Positions 52,344-61,081 of a stretch of DNA of 64,000 bases are shown piece after piece. Origin of the DNA: Blautia wexlerae DSM 19850. GTDB lineage: Bacteria; Bacillota; Clostridia; Lachnospirales; Lachnospiraceae. The stretch's first letter is position 1; each line of letters opens with the position of its first letter. The notes beneath the pieces were generated by a model, which was given only the letters and a program-made list of their open reading frames with translations, was not told where the DNA came from and ran no database searches. The stretch is from the NCBI RefSeq assembly GCF_025148125.1, contig NZ_CP102267.1, forward strand, positions 2,800,501 through 2,864,500, in the 5' to 3' direction. The position numbers were made by a program, and so were the translations under genes.

Positions 52344-54680
52344 TTACGCTTCGCCCGGCTTGGTTGTCATCAGGCGGTACAGTTTTGTATTTCTTGGAAA
52401 CGAATTTTCAAACGGCACCAGATTCCCGGAACAGCGGATCAGACCATGGCCGGCACCCACATTGGTGATGTAGGATAACTGATTGTCTGAAATATTCAGA
52501 AGTGCCGCCAGCTCATCCCGGTCGGTGGTAGCCTGATTCAAAAGGATCAGGAACTCACTGTTCGCCAGCATCAGGCGGGCGGTATCGGATTTCAGAAGTT
52601 CCTCAACGTTCTGGGTAAGTCCGGTTACAAATCCGGAATACTTACGGATACGCTTGTACAGGCGGTAGAAAAAGTCCGCACTGTATTCATAGCGGAACAG
52701 CAGATAAAACTCATCCGCAAAGATCCATGTCGTTTTTCCCTTCTTCCAGTTCTGGATCACACGGTTAAAAATCGAATCCAATGTGACCAGCATGCCAAGG
52801 GGCATCAGCTGTTCGCCCAGCTCCCGGATGTCATAGTCGATGATACGGCTCTTCGTGTTGACATTGGTTTCCTGGGCAAAGGTGTTCAGACTGCCATTGA
52901 TAAACAGTTCCGAAGACAGAGCCAGCCCTCTGGCTTCTTCCTCCGGCTGGAGCATGAGTTGTCGGTACAGGTCCTTTAAGGTCGGCACCTGCCCTTTGTA
53001 ACCGCCCCTCATATAATCCCGGTACACATCTGCGGTGCAGCGGTCAAGGATGGATTTCTCCTTTGCCGAAAGGTTTCCGGCTCCTACGAGCTGCTCAAAC
53101 AGGGAAAGGATAAATTCTGACTTCTCAATCAGAGGATTTCGGTCATTGCCATAGGCAGAATCCATATCCAGTGCATTCAGATGGGTATCCGAGGTTGCCG
53201 AGATCCGGATGACCTCTCCGTTTAAGGCTTCCACCAGAGAAGCAAACTCCGACTCCGGATCGAGGATGAGGATGTCATCTTCCGTGGAAAGGGCAAGGTC
53301 TACGATCTCCTCTTTTGCCGAGAAGCTCTTGCCGGAGCCGCTGACACCCAGTCGGAAAGAGTTGCCGTTTAACAGCTTCCTTCGGTCTGCCACCAGCATA
53401 TTTTTGCTGACGGCATTCTGCCCATAATAGATGCCTCCCGGCTGCATGATTTCCTGCGTATGGAACGGGATCAGGACGGCGGTGGATTCTGTAGTAAGGG
53501 TACGCACTGCATCGATTTTCCGCAGGCCATACGGCAGGACGGTATTCAGTCCATCGACCTGTTGCCACTTCAAAGTTGCCATCTGGCAGAGGTGTTTTCT
53601 CGCAATGGAATACAGGGTTTCCGTATCGGAGTCCAGTTGTTTCTTGCTGTCTGCCATATGTACCATTGTCAGGATGCCGAACATCATCCTCTGATCCCTG
53701 GTGGTCAGATCGTCCAGCATTTCCTTGGTCTCTTTTCTCTGCAGCTCCATGTCATAGGGAACTACGGCTGAAAAGTTATTGTTGGCATTCTGGCGTCTCT
53801 GCCAGTTGGTGACGTTTGTCTCCACGCCCAGCAGTCGGTTCTGGATCTCACGCACCGCTTCGTCTGTCGGTACGGGGATGATATCAATGGACAGCATCAG
53901 GTTCCTGCCAAGGCTGCACAGTTCGGAGATCATCTCATCCTTTACATAGCTGGCGTAATCTTCCATAAAAAGGACTCTGCCGTACTGCTCGCCCAGCTTG
54001 AAATGGTCGTTATGGAATTCCATTGTGTCCGGGCAGATCCAGTCTTTGAAGCTGTGTCCTTTTTTCGCAAAGGCTTTCATGTCAAATGGAAAACTCTGTG
54101 GAACGTCTGCCTTGAAAAAGTCCCGGAAGATCTGTAGCCTCTGCTCTGCATCCAGCTCTTCCCCAATAGAGGACAGCTTGGCCAGATGGGTGATGATGTC
54201 CGTTCCCACACGTGCGAAATAGGTTCTGGCTTCATCGATGTTTTTCTTGTGGACGCTGATGGTCAGATAGCGTTCCTGGTAGATACTGTTGTTGGTACCG
54301 GAGATCTTGGAAAGGAGCATGTCATTGTACTCTTTCCGGTACTCGTCCAGACCGTCCCCTTTCATCGGGATCAGCAGGGACTGCTCAAACTCTTCCTTGT
54401 TGATCTTACGATTGTTCAGGGTGATCTTCGCCGTACAGCCAGAATCCAGTGCATTTAAAAGTTCAGAGTAGTCCAGGAACATTTCCGTCTTATCCGCTTT
54501 ACTGGCAATGGAATAGTTGATATCCGTAAACCGGAATGTCCTGGAATACTTGCTCTCCACCTGAAAAATACCATCTGGCCAGATCTTGCGAATCGGGATG
54601 GCCTGCTGGACAGACTTCGGTACTTTAAATTTTTCCTTGTCCTGTTTCAGTGTCTGACTCAGGGTTTTAATCAAAGGCAT
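52344..54680 (-). CDS. virB4: VirB4-type conjugation ATPase
   Basis: The 778-residue ATPase has Walker A GVSGSGKSFSAKEE (about residue 450), Walker B in TTWIFADEFYLLF and the conserved end DELAALLNISDNQLSYITNV. VirB4/TrbE ATPases drive assembly and substrate transfer in the type IV channel. The first ATG (54680) lies within the end of the PrgI gene (14-base overlap). No frame lesion found. Confidence 0.93.
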   Translation of the reverse strand: MPLIKTLSQTLKQDKEKFKVPKSVQQAIPIRKIWPDGIFQVESKYSRTFRFTDINYSIASKADKTEMFLDYSELLNALDSGCTAKITLNNRKINKEEFEQSLLIPMKGDGLDEYRKEYNDMLLSKISGTNNSIYQERYLTISVHKKNIDEARTYFARVGTDIITHLAKLSSIGEELDAEQRLQIFRDFFKADVPQSFPFDMKAFAKKGHSFKDWICPDTMEFHNDHFKLGEQYGRVLFMEDYASYVKDEMISELCSLGRNLMLSIDIIPVPTDEAVREIQNRLLGVETNVTNWQRRQNANNNFSAVVPYDMELQRKETKEMLDDLTTRDQRMMFGILTMVHMADSKKQLDSDTETLYSIARKHLCQMATLKWQQVDGLNTVLPYGLRKIDAVRTLTTESTAVLIPFHTQEIMQPGGIYYGQNAVSKNMLVADRRKLLNGNSFRLGVSGSGKSFSAKEEIVDLALSTEDDILILDPESEFASLVEALNGEVIRISATSDTHLNALDMDSAYGNDRNPLIEKSEFILSLFEQLVGAGNLSAKEKSILDRCTADVYRDYMRGGYKGQVPTLKDLYRQLMLQPEEEARGLALSSELFINGSLNTFAQETNVNTKSRIIDYDIRELGEQLMPLGMLVTLDSIFNRVIQNWKKGKTTWIFADEFYLLFRYEYSADFFYRLYKRIRKYSGFVTGLTQNVEELLKSDTARLMLANSEFLILLNQATTDRDELAALLNISDNQLSYITNVGAGHGLIRCSGNLVPFENSFPRNTKLYRLMTTKPGEA

Positions 54681-55101
54681 CACCCCTTCCTCTTCGCTTC
54701 TTTGGTTTCTTCTGTTTCGTCCGCTTCTTTTCCAGAAGTTCCGCTCCGTTTCCCATCATCTTTTCACCCAGCCGCAGGCTCTCTTCCATGCAGGAAAAGT
54801 ACAGGTTCTCTGATTTGAATACCAGCCGTTTCGGGTACAGCAGTTCGGATTTGATGACTGCCCATGCGAACTGTTCTGCCGTCATGCCGTGGTAACGGAA
54901 AAAGCCGCAGGCTGCAAAGGGAGCCGCCCCAAGCACGCACAGCCATCCGGTTACCTGTTCCCCGGCATATTTCCGGGTGACAAAATAGATTCCAAGGGCT
55001 GCCAGGATCGCCAGTACCGAAAATAAGCACTGCCGGAAGCTTAAGCCCCAGAACATTGACTCCTGATAGTCTCGGATTTCTTTATTCATTTTCACTTCCA
55101 T
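54667..55101 (-). CDS. PrgI-family (VirB3-like) membrane protein
   Basis: The 144-residue protein opens with MEVKMNKEIRDYQESMFWGL, the PrgI signature, then two membrane helices (QCLFSVLAILAALGIYFV and VTGWLCVLGAAPFAACGFF) and a basic tail. It anchors VirB4 at the channel. The natural start is MEVK at 55101, with AGGAAA upstream. It is 8 bases from the DUF4313 gene. Confidence 0.92.
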   Translation of the reverse strand: MEVKMNKEIRDYQESMFWGLSFRQCLFSVLAILAALGIYFVTRKYAGEQVTGWLCVLGAAPFAACGFFRYHGMTAEQFAWAVIKSELLYPKRLVFKSENLYFSCMEESLRLGEKMMGNGAELLEKKRTKQKKPKKRRGRGDAFD

Positions 55102-55109
55102 GTTGTTTC

Positions 55110-55547
55110 CTACCTTTCTCTTTGTAATCTCTGTTTTTTCTTTTGTTTCTGTTTTGGTACATCCCTTTGCCGGATGCCATTTCTTTCCATAAATCTTTTT
55201 GTTCCTTCCGGATCAAGCTCTGCCAGTTTTTTCAGGTCGAATGCAACCCTCTGGAAGATGCAGTAACCGGAGGATGCGGTATCCGGCTGTATCGTTCCCA
55301 GCTTATGCTGCTTTATAAAACGAAGCTTTTCTTTGCTGAAATTGTGGTCGATATAGGCTTCATTGATACCGCCCAGCGGAGCAAAAGGCAGGTTTACCGT
55401 AAGGTCTGCAAAGCTTTCCGGGTATCCATCTTCCATATGGTAAAGCCCGATATAGAGATTGTCATCGCTCATGTAACTGTCTACCCTGAGAAATAATTCC
55501 TCCCGGCCATACTGCCAGTCGTAGCTCAGTGTCTTTGGTTCTTCCAT
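55110..55547 (-). CDS. DUF4313-domain protein
   Basis: The 145-residue soluble protein matches the DUF4313 pattern: ELFLRVDSYMSDDNLYIGLY, FADLTVNLPFAPLGGINEAY, DHNFSKEKLRFIKQHKLGTI and GYCIFQRVAFDLKKL. A basic C-terminal tail follows. It is always found between the VirB6-like and PrgI genes of Tn1549-like elements, but its role is not known. Confidence 0.88.
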   Translation of the reverse strand: MEEPKTLSYDWQYGREELFLRVDSYMSDDNLYIGLYHMEDGYPESFADLTVNLPFAPLGGINEAYIDHNFSKEKLRFIKQHKLGTIQPDTASSGYCIFQRVAFDLKKLAELDPEGTKRFMERNGIRQRDVPKQKQKKKQRLQRER

Positions 55548-55559
55548 TTTTTTCGCCTC

Positions 55560-56399
55560 CTATAATCCCATGATTTCTTTTACGATACGGTCGGATGCCT
55601 TGACTGCCCCGACCAGTACCAGCAGGTTAAATACCAGTTCCCCGACGTAATTCCAGACAATGGTCACGGCGGACAGGCTGGTGTCCCCGATGGCCGGCGG
55701 ACTTGATGCAAACACCGAAAAGATGATGCAGGCCAGTGCGATGATGGCTCCTTCCAGACATACCCCGGCGTAGGAACGGATAAAGTTCTTTCCTACAGAC
55801 TGGGTTGGCTCCCCGGCAAAGGTTGCCAATGGAATCGGTGCGATGGCTGTGTACATATACAGCTTAAACATTCTCCCGTATACAGTCAGAATCATGACAA
55901 ATGACAATACCGTAATCAGCAGGCTTCCTAATAAAGTTACGATCCACAAAGGGATAGATTCCAGCATCCCGACCGCTTCGATCTTGTCCACGATCTCCGA
56001 GGGCAGTTCCGTTACGGTTCCCCCTGCCATCCCGGAGTGGGACATGATGTTGGTCACGATGCCCTGCACAATGGAAAAGATCGCTGTCAGAAGCTCCATG
56101 CCGGACATAACGGCTCCCTGTGCCAGTGCAAAACGGATAAAGGCTTTCACTACGTGTTCCGGCTTTTTCATATCCGTGAAACTCCCACAGGTTTTTACCA
56201 GCCCTGCCGCAAAGAACAGAACCAGCAGGCCGTACCCGATGGCTTTCAGTCCACCGTTGATGTTCGTCATCACGCTCCAGATTGCCCCGCCCTTGAAATT
56301 CTCCGGGCTTTGCGTCAGCAGTGTCCAGATTTCAGCCAGCTTGTCGCTCCAGGTCTGCAAGGCAGAATTTAGATTCTGTACGATCCAGTTATCACTCAA
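55560..56399 (-). CDS. VirB6/TrbL-like channel protein
   Basis: The 279-residue protein has five to six membrane helices (IGYGLLVLFFAAGLVKTCGS, LWIVTLLGSLLITVLSFVMI, YMYTAIAPIPLATFAGEPTQ, LEGAIIALACIIFSVFAS, LVFNLLVLVGAVKASDRIVK). The sequence APIPLATFAGE-x3-VGKNFIRSYAG is typical of the VirB6-like proteins of Clostridia conjugative elements. It forms part of the inner-membrane pore. Confidence 0.88.
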   Translation of the reverse strand: MSDNWIVQNLNSALQTWSDKLAEIWTLLTQSPENFKGGAIWSVMTNINGGLKAIGYGLLVLFFAAGLVKTCGSFTDMKKPEHVVKAFIRFALAQGAVMSGMELLTAIFSIVQGIVTNIMSHSGMAGGTVTELPSEIVDKIEAVGMLESIPLWIVTLLGSLLITVLSFVMILTVYGRMFKLYMYTAIAPIPLATFAGEPTQSVGKNFIRSYAGVCLEGAIIALACIIFSVFASSPPAIGDTSLSAVTIVWNYVGELVFNLLVLVGAVKASDRIVKEIMGL

Positions 56400-56473
56400 A
56401 CAGTTTCACCTCCCATCCTCAAAAGTGAGCAGGGAGCCGGCATTTCGCATGGCTCCCCTTCTGGACTCTTCTC

Positions 56474-56833
56474 CTATCCCATGATTAGGTCCAGGATCTC
56501 TTTTGCAAAGGTAATGATGATACCGCCTGCCAGTGTCAAAAATCCGTTTGCCCTCTGGCTTGGATCGTGGCTCTTTAAGGACAGACCGACCTGCACGATA
56601 CCAAATCCCAGCAGAATCAGGCCAATGGCGCGGATCAGGGAAAAGATAAACGTGGATAGGTTATTGACTACGGTCAGCGGATCGCCTGCGGCATAAACGC
56701 AGGTCGCCCCAATGCAGATCGACAGTACCATGACTGCATACAGAGCAAACAGTTTCTTCTGCCCTCTCTTCATCTTTAGCGGTGCGGTCTCTTTCCTGAT
56801 TTCTGTGTGTTTCTTATTTTTCAGTAAATTCAT
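56474..56833 (-). CDS. Maff2-family (VirB2-like) membrane protein
   Basis: About 119 residues from ATG 56833 (GGGAGG 7 bases upstream; the in-frame TTG at 56851 is too early). Two helices (LFALYAVMVLSICIGATCVY, then FIFSLIRAIGLILLGFGIVQ) and the end RANGFLTLAGGIIITFAKEI are the Maff2 pattern, analogous to VirB2-type subunits. Its ribosome site overlaps the stop of the coupling-protein frame. Confidence 0.9.
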   Translation of the reverse strand: MNLLKNKKHTEIRKETAPLKMKRGQKKLFALYAVMVLSICIGATCVYAAGDPLTVVNNLSTFIFSLIRAIGLILLGFGIVQVGLSLKSHDPSQRANGFLTLAGGIIITFAKEILDLIMG

Positions 56834-56847
56834 TGGCATTCCTCCCA

Positions 56848-58581
56848 TCAAAAAAGCTCCCCGATGATGTCCTCATCCAGAAGCAGTTCGTAATCGTCAT
56901 ATCTTGTTTCGTCAAATGTAAAATCGTCATGCGCCAGCGGTGCTTTCGCATAATTGAACGGGCCGGCACCTCCGTCCTCGGTATACCGGATGTTGGGATG
57001 CTTCATCAGGTCATACTTGGCATCCAGTATGGGCCGCTCCCCGCGGATAAACAGAAGTGCATTCTAGTTATCCAGCATACGGACTTCATCCGGCTGTAAC
57101 AGCTCCCTTCCGCTCTGCTGGAAGTTGGTGGAGTAGCTGCCGGATTTTCCTTTGGTTTGCCCGTAGGTGTTGGTGTCTATGGTTTCTTTCCCCAGTAATT
57201 CTGATACATATTTGTGTGTCTCTTTTTCATTGCCGCCCAGGTACAAAAACTCATCGCAGTTGCCCACCAGACTTTCCCAGGAGTCCTTGAACAGAGCCTT
57301 TAGCTGGCTCATGTTCTGGATGATGATGCTGCAGTAAATGGAACGGGAACGGCAGGTTGCCAGGATCTTCTCAAACTCATTTGGCAGGGATACGTTTGGA
57401 AACTCATCCATGATGCAGTTGACCGGAACCGGGAGGGCACCGCCATGCACACGGTCTGCCATGTAATAAAGCGTCTGGAAAAGCTGGCTGTAGATCATGC
57501 CTACCAGATAATTCAAAGAGGTGTCTGCATCCGGGATACAGCAGAAAAGGGCAACTTTTCTTTCTCCCATGTTGGAAAGATCCAGTTCATCAGTATTGGT
57601 CAGCTTGGCAATCTGCGGCAGATTGAAGGCTGCCAGCCGGACACCTACACTGATCAGGATGGACTTGGCGGTCTTTCCTGCCGCCTGCTTGTAAATGTGA
57701 TACTGCTTGACGGCAATGCTGTCCGGGTCCCGCATCTCCAGACGGTCAAACAAAATGTCCAGAGGGGACTCGTAGTCCTCGTCCTCTTCTTTTACCTGTG
57801 CCGAGCCTAACATCTCCATAATCATGGCGAAGTTCTGTTCTTCCGGCGGAGCTTCGTGGAGCAGATACAGCATCAGTGCCTGAAGCAGTGCGGTTTCGCT
57901 CTTCTCCCAGAAGGGATCGGAGGACTGGGAACCTTTGGGTGTGGTGTTTTGTATCAGATTGGAAATAAGACGGAGCACGTCTTTGTCATCGTGGACATAC
58001 TCGAATGGATTGTAGCAAAAAGATGTGTCGGGATTGATGAGGTCAAAGACACGCACCTCATATCCTTTCTTTTCCAGCAGACCGCCTGTCTTTCGGAGCA
58101 GCTCGGCTTTCGGATCGGTGATGACCATCGAACAGCAGCACTGCATGATGTTTGGCAGGGCAAAGCCTCTGGATTTTCCTGCACCGGAGCCTCCCACTAC
58201 GAGAATGTTGAGACATCTGCGGTGCTTGTGGGTGTCAAGGCTAATGCGGAAGTTCTGTGTCAGCAGGATGTTCTGGGAGTACGGCTTCTTGCTATATTTC
58301 TTACAGATCTGCCGGGCATCGCCCCATCTGGCAGAGCCATGTTCTTCCCCTCTGCGGTAGTTCTTCTGACTGGAATAAAAAATGCCGATCCCGGCTGCGT
58401 AAAGTAACGTGCAGACCAGCATCGACTTGATGGTGTATTCCGTATAATGAAACTGGAAGGGATGGTTCAGCTTTTCTGTGAGAACCTCCATCAGCTCGAA
58501 AAGATTCCTGCCCGGCTGGATGGCATCCGCAAGCAGGATTGCTACCCACCAGATGACAGGCAGTCCGGCAAGCCAAATCAC
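56848..58581 (-). pseudogene. virD4: VirD4/TraG coupling protein interrupted by amber TAG
   Basis: The first 505 codons encode two membrane helices, Walker A VVGGSGAGKS (127-136), Walker B in NCIMDEFPNVSLP and the all-alpha domain of type IV coupling proteins. A TAG at 57064-57066 follows EVRMLDN, a strongly conserved place, and the frame continues ALLFIRGERPILDAKYDLMK to TGA at 56848 (72 further codons). That tail is conserved in the family, so TAG replaces a sense codon. The start is taken as GTG 58581; the frame is open further upstream and the true start is unclear. Confidence 0.85.
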
Positions 58582-58604
58582 CCAGTCTGACTTCCGGCTG
58601 TTTG

Positions 58605-58877
58605 TTACCGGGATGGCTGCTGTTTGGGCCTCTCTGCTCTTGGCAGGTCCGTAATGTGGAAGCTGTCCACTCCCGGAACGAGGGCAAGGCTGCTTCCATT
58701 CTCCCAGTTTACGTGGATCTGCCCTGCATCGTCTACCATATCCACCTTACCTTTTAAGCCGGGTGGCATGTGGCTCTCCCCCTCCATGCTGTTAAGCATG
58801 ACCTCGGTTCCCGGCGGATATCTTCTCCGCATGGCTTCTATTCTTTCTTGTGTCATATTTCTGTATATTTGTACCAC
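58605..58877 (-). CDS. DUF4314-domain protein
   Basis: The 90-residue protein has the DUF4314 layout: RRRYPPGTEVMLNSMEGESH, PPGLKGKVDMVDDAGQIHVN and WENGSSLALVPGVDSFHI. A small SH3-like barrel protein of unknown role, standard in Tn1549-like elements just before the coupling protein. The ATG at codon 8 (MTQERIEAM) is an alternative start. Confidence 0.88.
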   Translation of the reverse strand: MVQIYRNMTQERIEAMRRRYPPGTEVMLNSMEGESHMPPGLKGKVDMVDDAGQIHVNWENGSSLALVPGVDSFHITDLPRAERPKQQPSR

Positions 58878-58886
58878 ATCCTTTCT

Positions 58887-59201
58887 TCATCTTCCCCTTC
58901 CACGGTATGGGCGGTATCTGGATTTCATGATCTTTAACAGGACGCTGTCGATCCCATCGGAATAGCGTCCGTTTTTCAGGTATGTGTCCCGGAGCTGGTT
59001 TAAGGCTTCCACGGATTTGCTGTGTTCGGCTTCTGTCAGGTAGAGCTTTCCCTCTTCCTGCTCTGCCAGCTTCAGAACCAGATCCCGTGTGGTATCCACC
59101 GGAAGCCCCTGTTCTTTTTCCTGCCGGAACACTTCCCGGAGTGCATGGATCAGCATGTGGTTCATGATCCGGTCCATCTTTACATATCGCATTCTTGTCA
59201 T
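58887..59201 (-). CDS. Small conserved ICE protein (unknown)
   Basis: About 104 residues from ATG 59201, chosen because AAAGGAGG lies just upstream; an earlier in-frame start at 59243 is unlikely. Sequence is helical and charged (MDRIMNHMLIHALREVFRQE, LKLAEQEEGKLYLTEAEHSK, SVEALNQLRDTYL), with a basic end RYRPYRGRGR. I do not recognise a domain. Confidence 0.7.
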   Translation of the reverse strand: MTRMRYVKMDRIMNHMLIHALREVFRQEKEQGLPVDTTRDLVLKLAEQEEGKLYLTEAEHSKSVEALNQLRDTYLKNGRYSDGIDSVLLKIMKSRYRPYRGRGR

Positions 59202-59297
59202 AGGCGAGCCTCCTTTTTTCCTCTTTTTTCTCAACCACAACATACCACACTTCCTCCCGGAAAGCTACTGCAAAAGAGCCGGAAAAGCCCCTTTTTA

Positions 59298-60236
59298 TCA
59301 GCGTTCCGGAGACTTTTTACTCTTGGCAGGTTTCTCCGTTTTTTCCTCCGGGATGGCAAATTCATCGGTCATAAATTCCTGCTCGCTTTTGCCAAGGTTG
59401 CGGTCTACCTGCTTGCCAATGGAATAGGCTGCACTCTTTACATCCTGGATAAAGGAGCGGAGTTCTTTCGGATCTTTCTGTCCGAATGCCTGCATCTGGC
59501 ATACCTTGTCAAAGGAAAAACCGGAGACATCCACGCCGTATTTCTGTGCTGTCACATACGCCGCACAATAGGCCTGTGCCGATACCCCTGCCCGGCTGTA
59601 GCTTCCATCGTGATGGTCAAGGGATGCACAGGCCAGCTCCCGGCTGATGGAATGGAACGTTGCATTTTCGCTCATGCCATTTCGGACATAGATCGTCCGC
59701 TTATTCGGGATGTACTGTGCCTGTACCTTATCCGGCAGATTGTCTGCGATCTGAATCCGTACCTCGCTGTCGGTCAGCAGTGCTTCCATCAGCTGGTCCA
59801 TCGGCTTTGGCTCTGCCTCTTCTGGCTGCTTGGTACGGATCTGGCTGATGTCATAGGCTTTCTGGATGGAGTACCCCTGCTGGATGACACCGTCCTTTTC
59901 ATATTCCTGTCCGACAATGAAGTTGTATCCCTTGCTTCCGGTCTTGACTACCTTGCCTTCTTCCTTCCATTTTTCAAAGGTCTTGACCTGCCGGATCTCC
60001 GGATTCTGTGCATAAAGCAGGAACAGGTTGTCTGTCCTCTGCGGCTTGCACTGTCCCATAAAATCAAGGAATCCTTTTAAGGAGTCCCCATTCTGGAAGA
60101 CCTCCTGTGCCTTTCCATCGATCATACCCCAGATTTCTTCCCTCTCCTGCTTTTTCTGTGCGGCATATTCTTCTTTCGATAACCGCTGGGCGGACTGCTC
60201 CTGCGAGTCCTGCCCTAAAAATTTTGTCAGGTCCAT
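59298..60236 (-). CDS. ArdC/LtrC-like protein with degenerate protease motif
   Basis: Residues 55-150 resemble the ArdC/LtrC N-terminal ssDNA-binding domain (DNLFLLYAQNPEIRQVKTF, GYNFIVGQEYEKDGVIQQGY, IQKAYDISQ). Residues 180-270 resemble an ImmA/IrrE-type zinc peptidase fold, but the HExxH site reads HSISRE, so catalysis is doubtful. ArdC-type proteins protect incoming single-stranded DNA from restriction. It lies 3 bases from the PcfB gene, hence the same operon. Confidence 0.7.
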   Translation of the reverse strand: MDLTKFLGQDSQEQSAQRLSKEEYAAQKKQEREEIWGMIDGKAQEVFQNGDSLKGFLDFMGQCKPQRTDNLFLLYAQNPEIRQVKTFEKWKEEGKVVKTGSKGYNFIVGQEYEKDGVIQQGYSIQKAYDISQIRTKQPEEAEPKPMDQLMEALLTDSEVRIQIADNLPDKVQAQYIPNKRTIYVRNGMSENATFHSISRELACASLDHHDGSYSRAGVSAQAYCAAYVTAQKYGVDVSGFSFDKVCQMQAFGQKDPKELRSFIQDVKSAAYSIGKQVDRNLGKSEQEFMTDEFAIPEEKTEKPAKSKKSPER

Positions 60237-60239
60237 CTC

Positions 60240-61076
60240 CTACCTCGCTTTCACCTTTCGTTTCTTTCTTGCTTTCTTCTGCGTTTTCCTTGGTCCACGG
60301 TTCTTTTCCCGGCTCCGCTTCTGGGATTCCTCTGCTTTCTCCCGTTTGATGTTCTCCAGCTCCCGGCGGACACTGGGACGCTCCTGTTCCCTCTGCCCTG
60401 CATCAGTCCCTTTTTCCTGCCCGGTAGAAATATTTCTGCTGTGCAAGGAAGAGCCGGACAGATTCTCTTCCCCCTCTTCCTGCACCGGGATAAAATTTTC
60501 CGGTTCGGAAAACTCCTTTTCGGGATGATTCTGGTTCTTTTCCTCTTCAGAAAAGTCCATGTCACCGACCTGGAATGCTTCGTCCAGATCGCTGATTTCA
60601 AACTGCACCTCGCCCTCCGGCATCTGCACAGTTTCCTGTACTGCTTCGGTTTCCGGTGCTTCCATTCCGGCGGTTACCTCATGGACAGCTTCCCCGACTT
60701 CGCTCCTTACAAAATCAAGGTTCATCTTATCCATGACACGGTTGACTTTGGCTGCATCATCGGCAAAGACCATGACCTCGCTCATCTCCGGGTTCTTTTT
60801 ATCCCGGATGATCACATAGAGCAGTCCTCGTTTCCTGCCCTCACTGCAGAATTCACGCAGGCGGTCAGATGGCACAGTGAAGAACTTCAATGGCTTGTTC
60901 TCCTTTAACATCCGCACCATTCTGGTCTTGCCCCTCGTTTTCTTCTGGTCTTTTAATACGGCGGCAACAAATACCGCCAGATGCTTTGCCAGCGTACCCG
61001 AAAGCCTGAGCCCGTGGTCCACGCCGTCTAGGGAATACCGGACGATCTGGTCCGCCGCATCGCCTCCATAATTCAT
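60240..61076 (-). CDS. PcfB/DUF3801-family protein
   Basis: About 278 residues from ATG 61076; an upstream in-frame start at 61205 lies within the relaxase gene and is rejected. The DUF3801 core is AADQIVRYSLDGVDHGLRLS, FFTVPSDRLREFCSEGRKRG, LLYVIIRDKKNPEMSEVMVF and AAKVNRVMDKMNLDF. Residues 160-278 are acidic, then basic and low in complexity. PcfB of pCF10 assists the relaxosome and coupling protein. It lies 5 bases from the relaxase stop. Confidence 0.9.
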   Translation of the reverse strand: MNYGGDAADQIVRYSLDGVDHGLRLSGTLAKHLAVFVAAVLKDQKKTRGKTRMVRMLKENKPLKFFTVPSDRLREFCSEGRKRGLLYVIIRDKKNPEMSEVMVFADDAAKVNRVMDKMNLDFVRSEVGEAVHEVTAGMEAPETEAVQETVQMPEGEVQFEISDLDEAFQVGDMDFSEEEKNQNHPEKEFSEPENFIPVQEEGEENLSGSSLHSRNISTGQEKGTDAGQREQERPSVRRELENIKREKAEESQKRSREKNRGPRKTQKKARKKRKVKAR

Positions 61077-61081
61077 GTTGT

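Noticed and set aside
59022..60080. Plus-strand open frame of 352 codons
   Set aside because: Antisense to the ArdC-like gene; composition and lack of a ribosome site mark it as a shadow.
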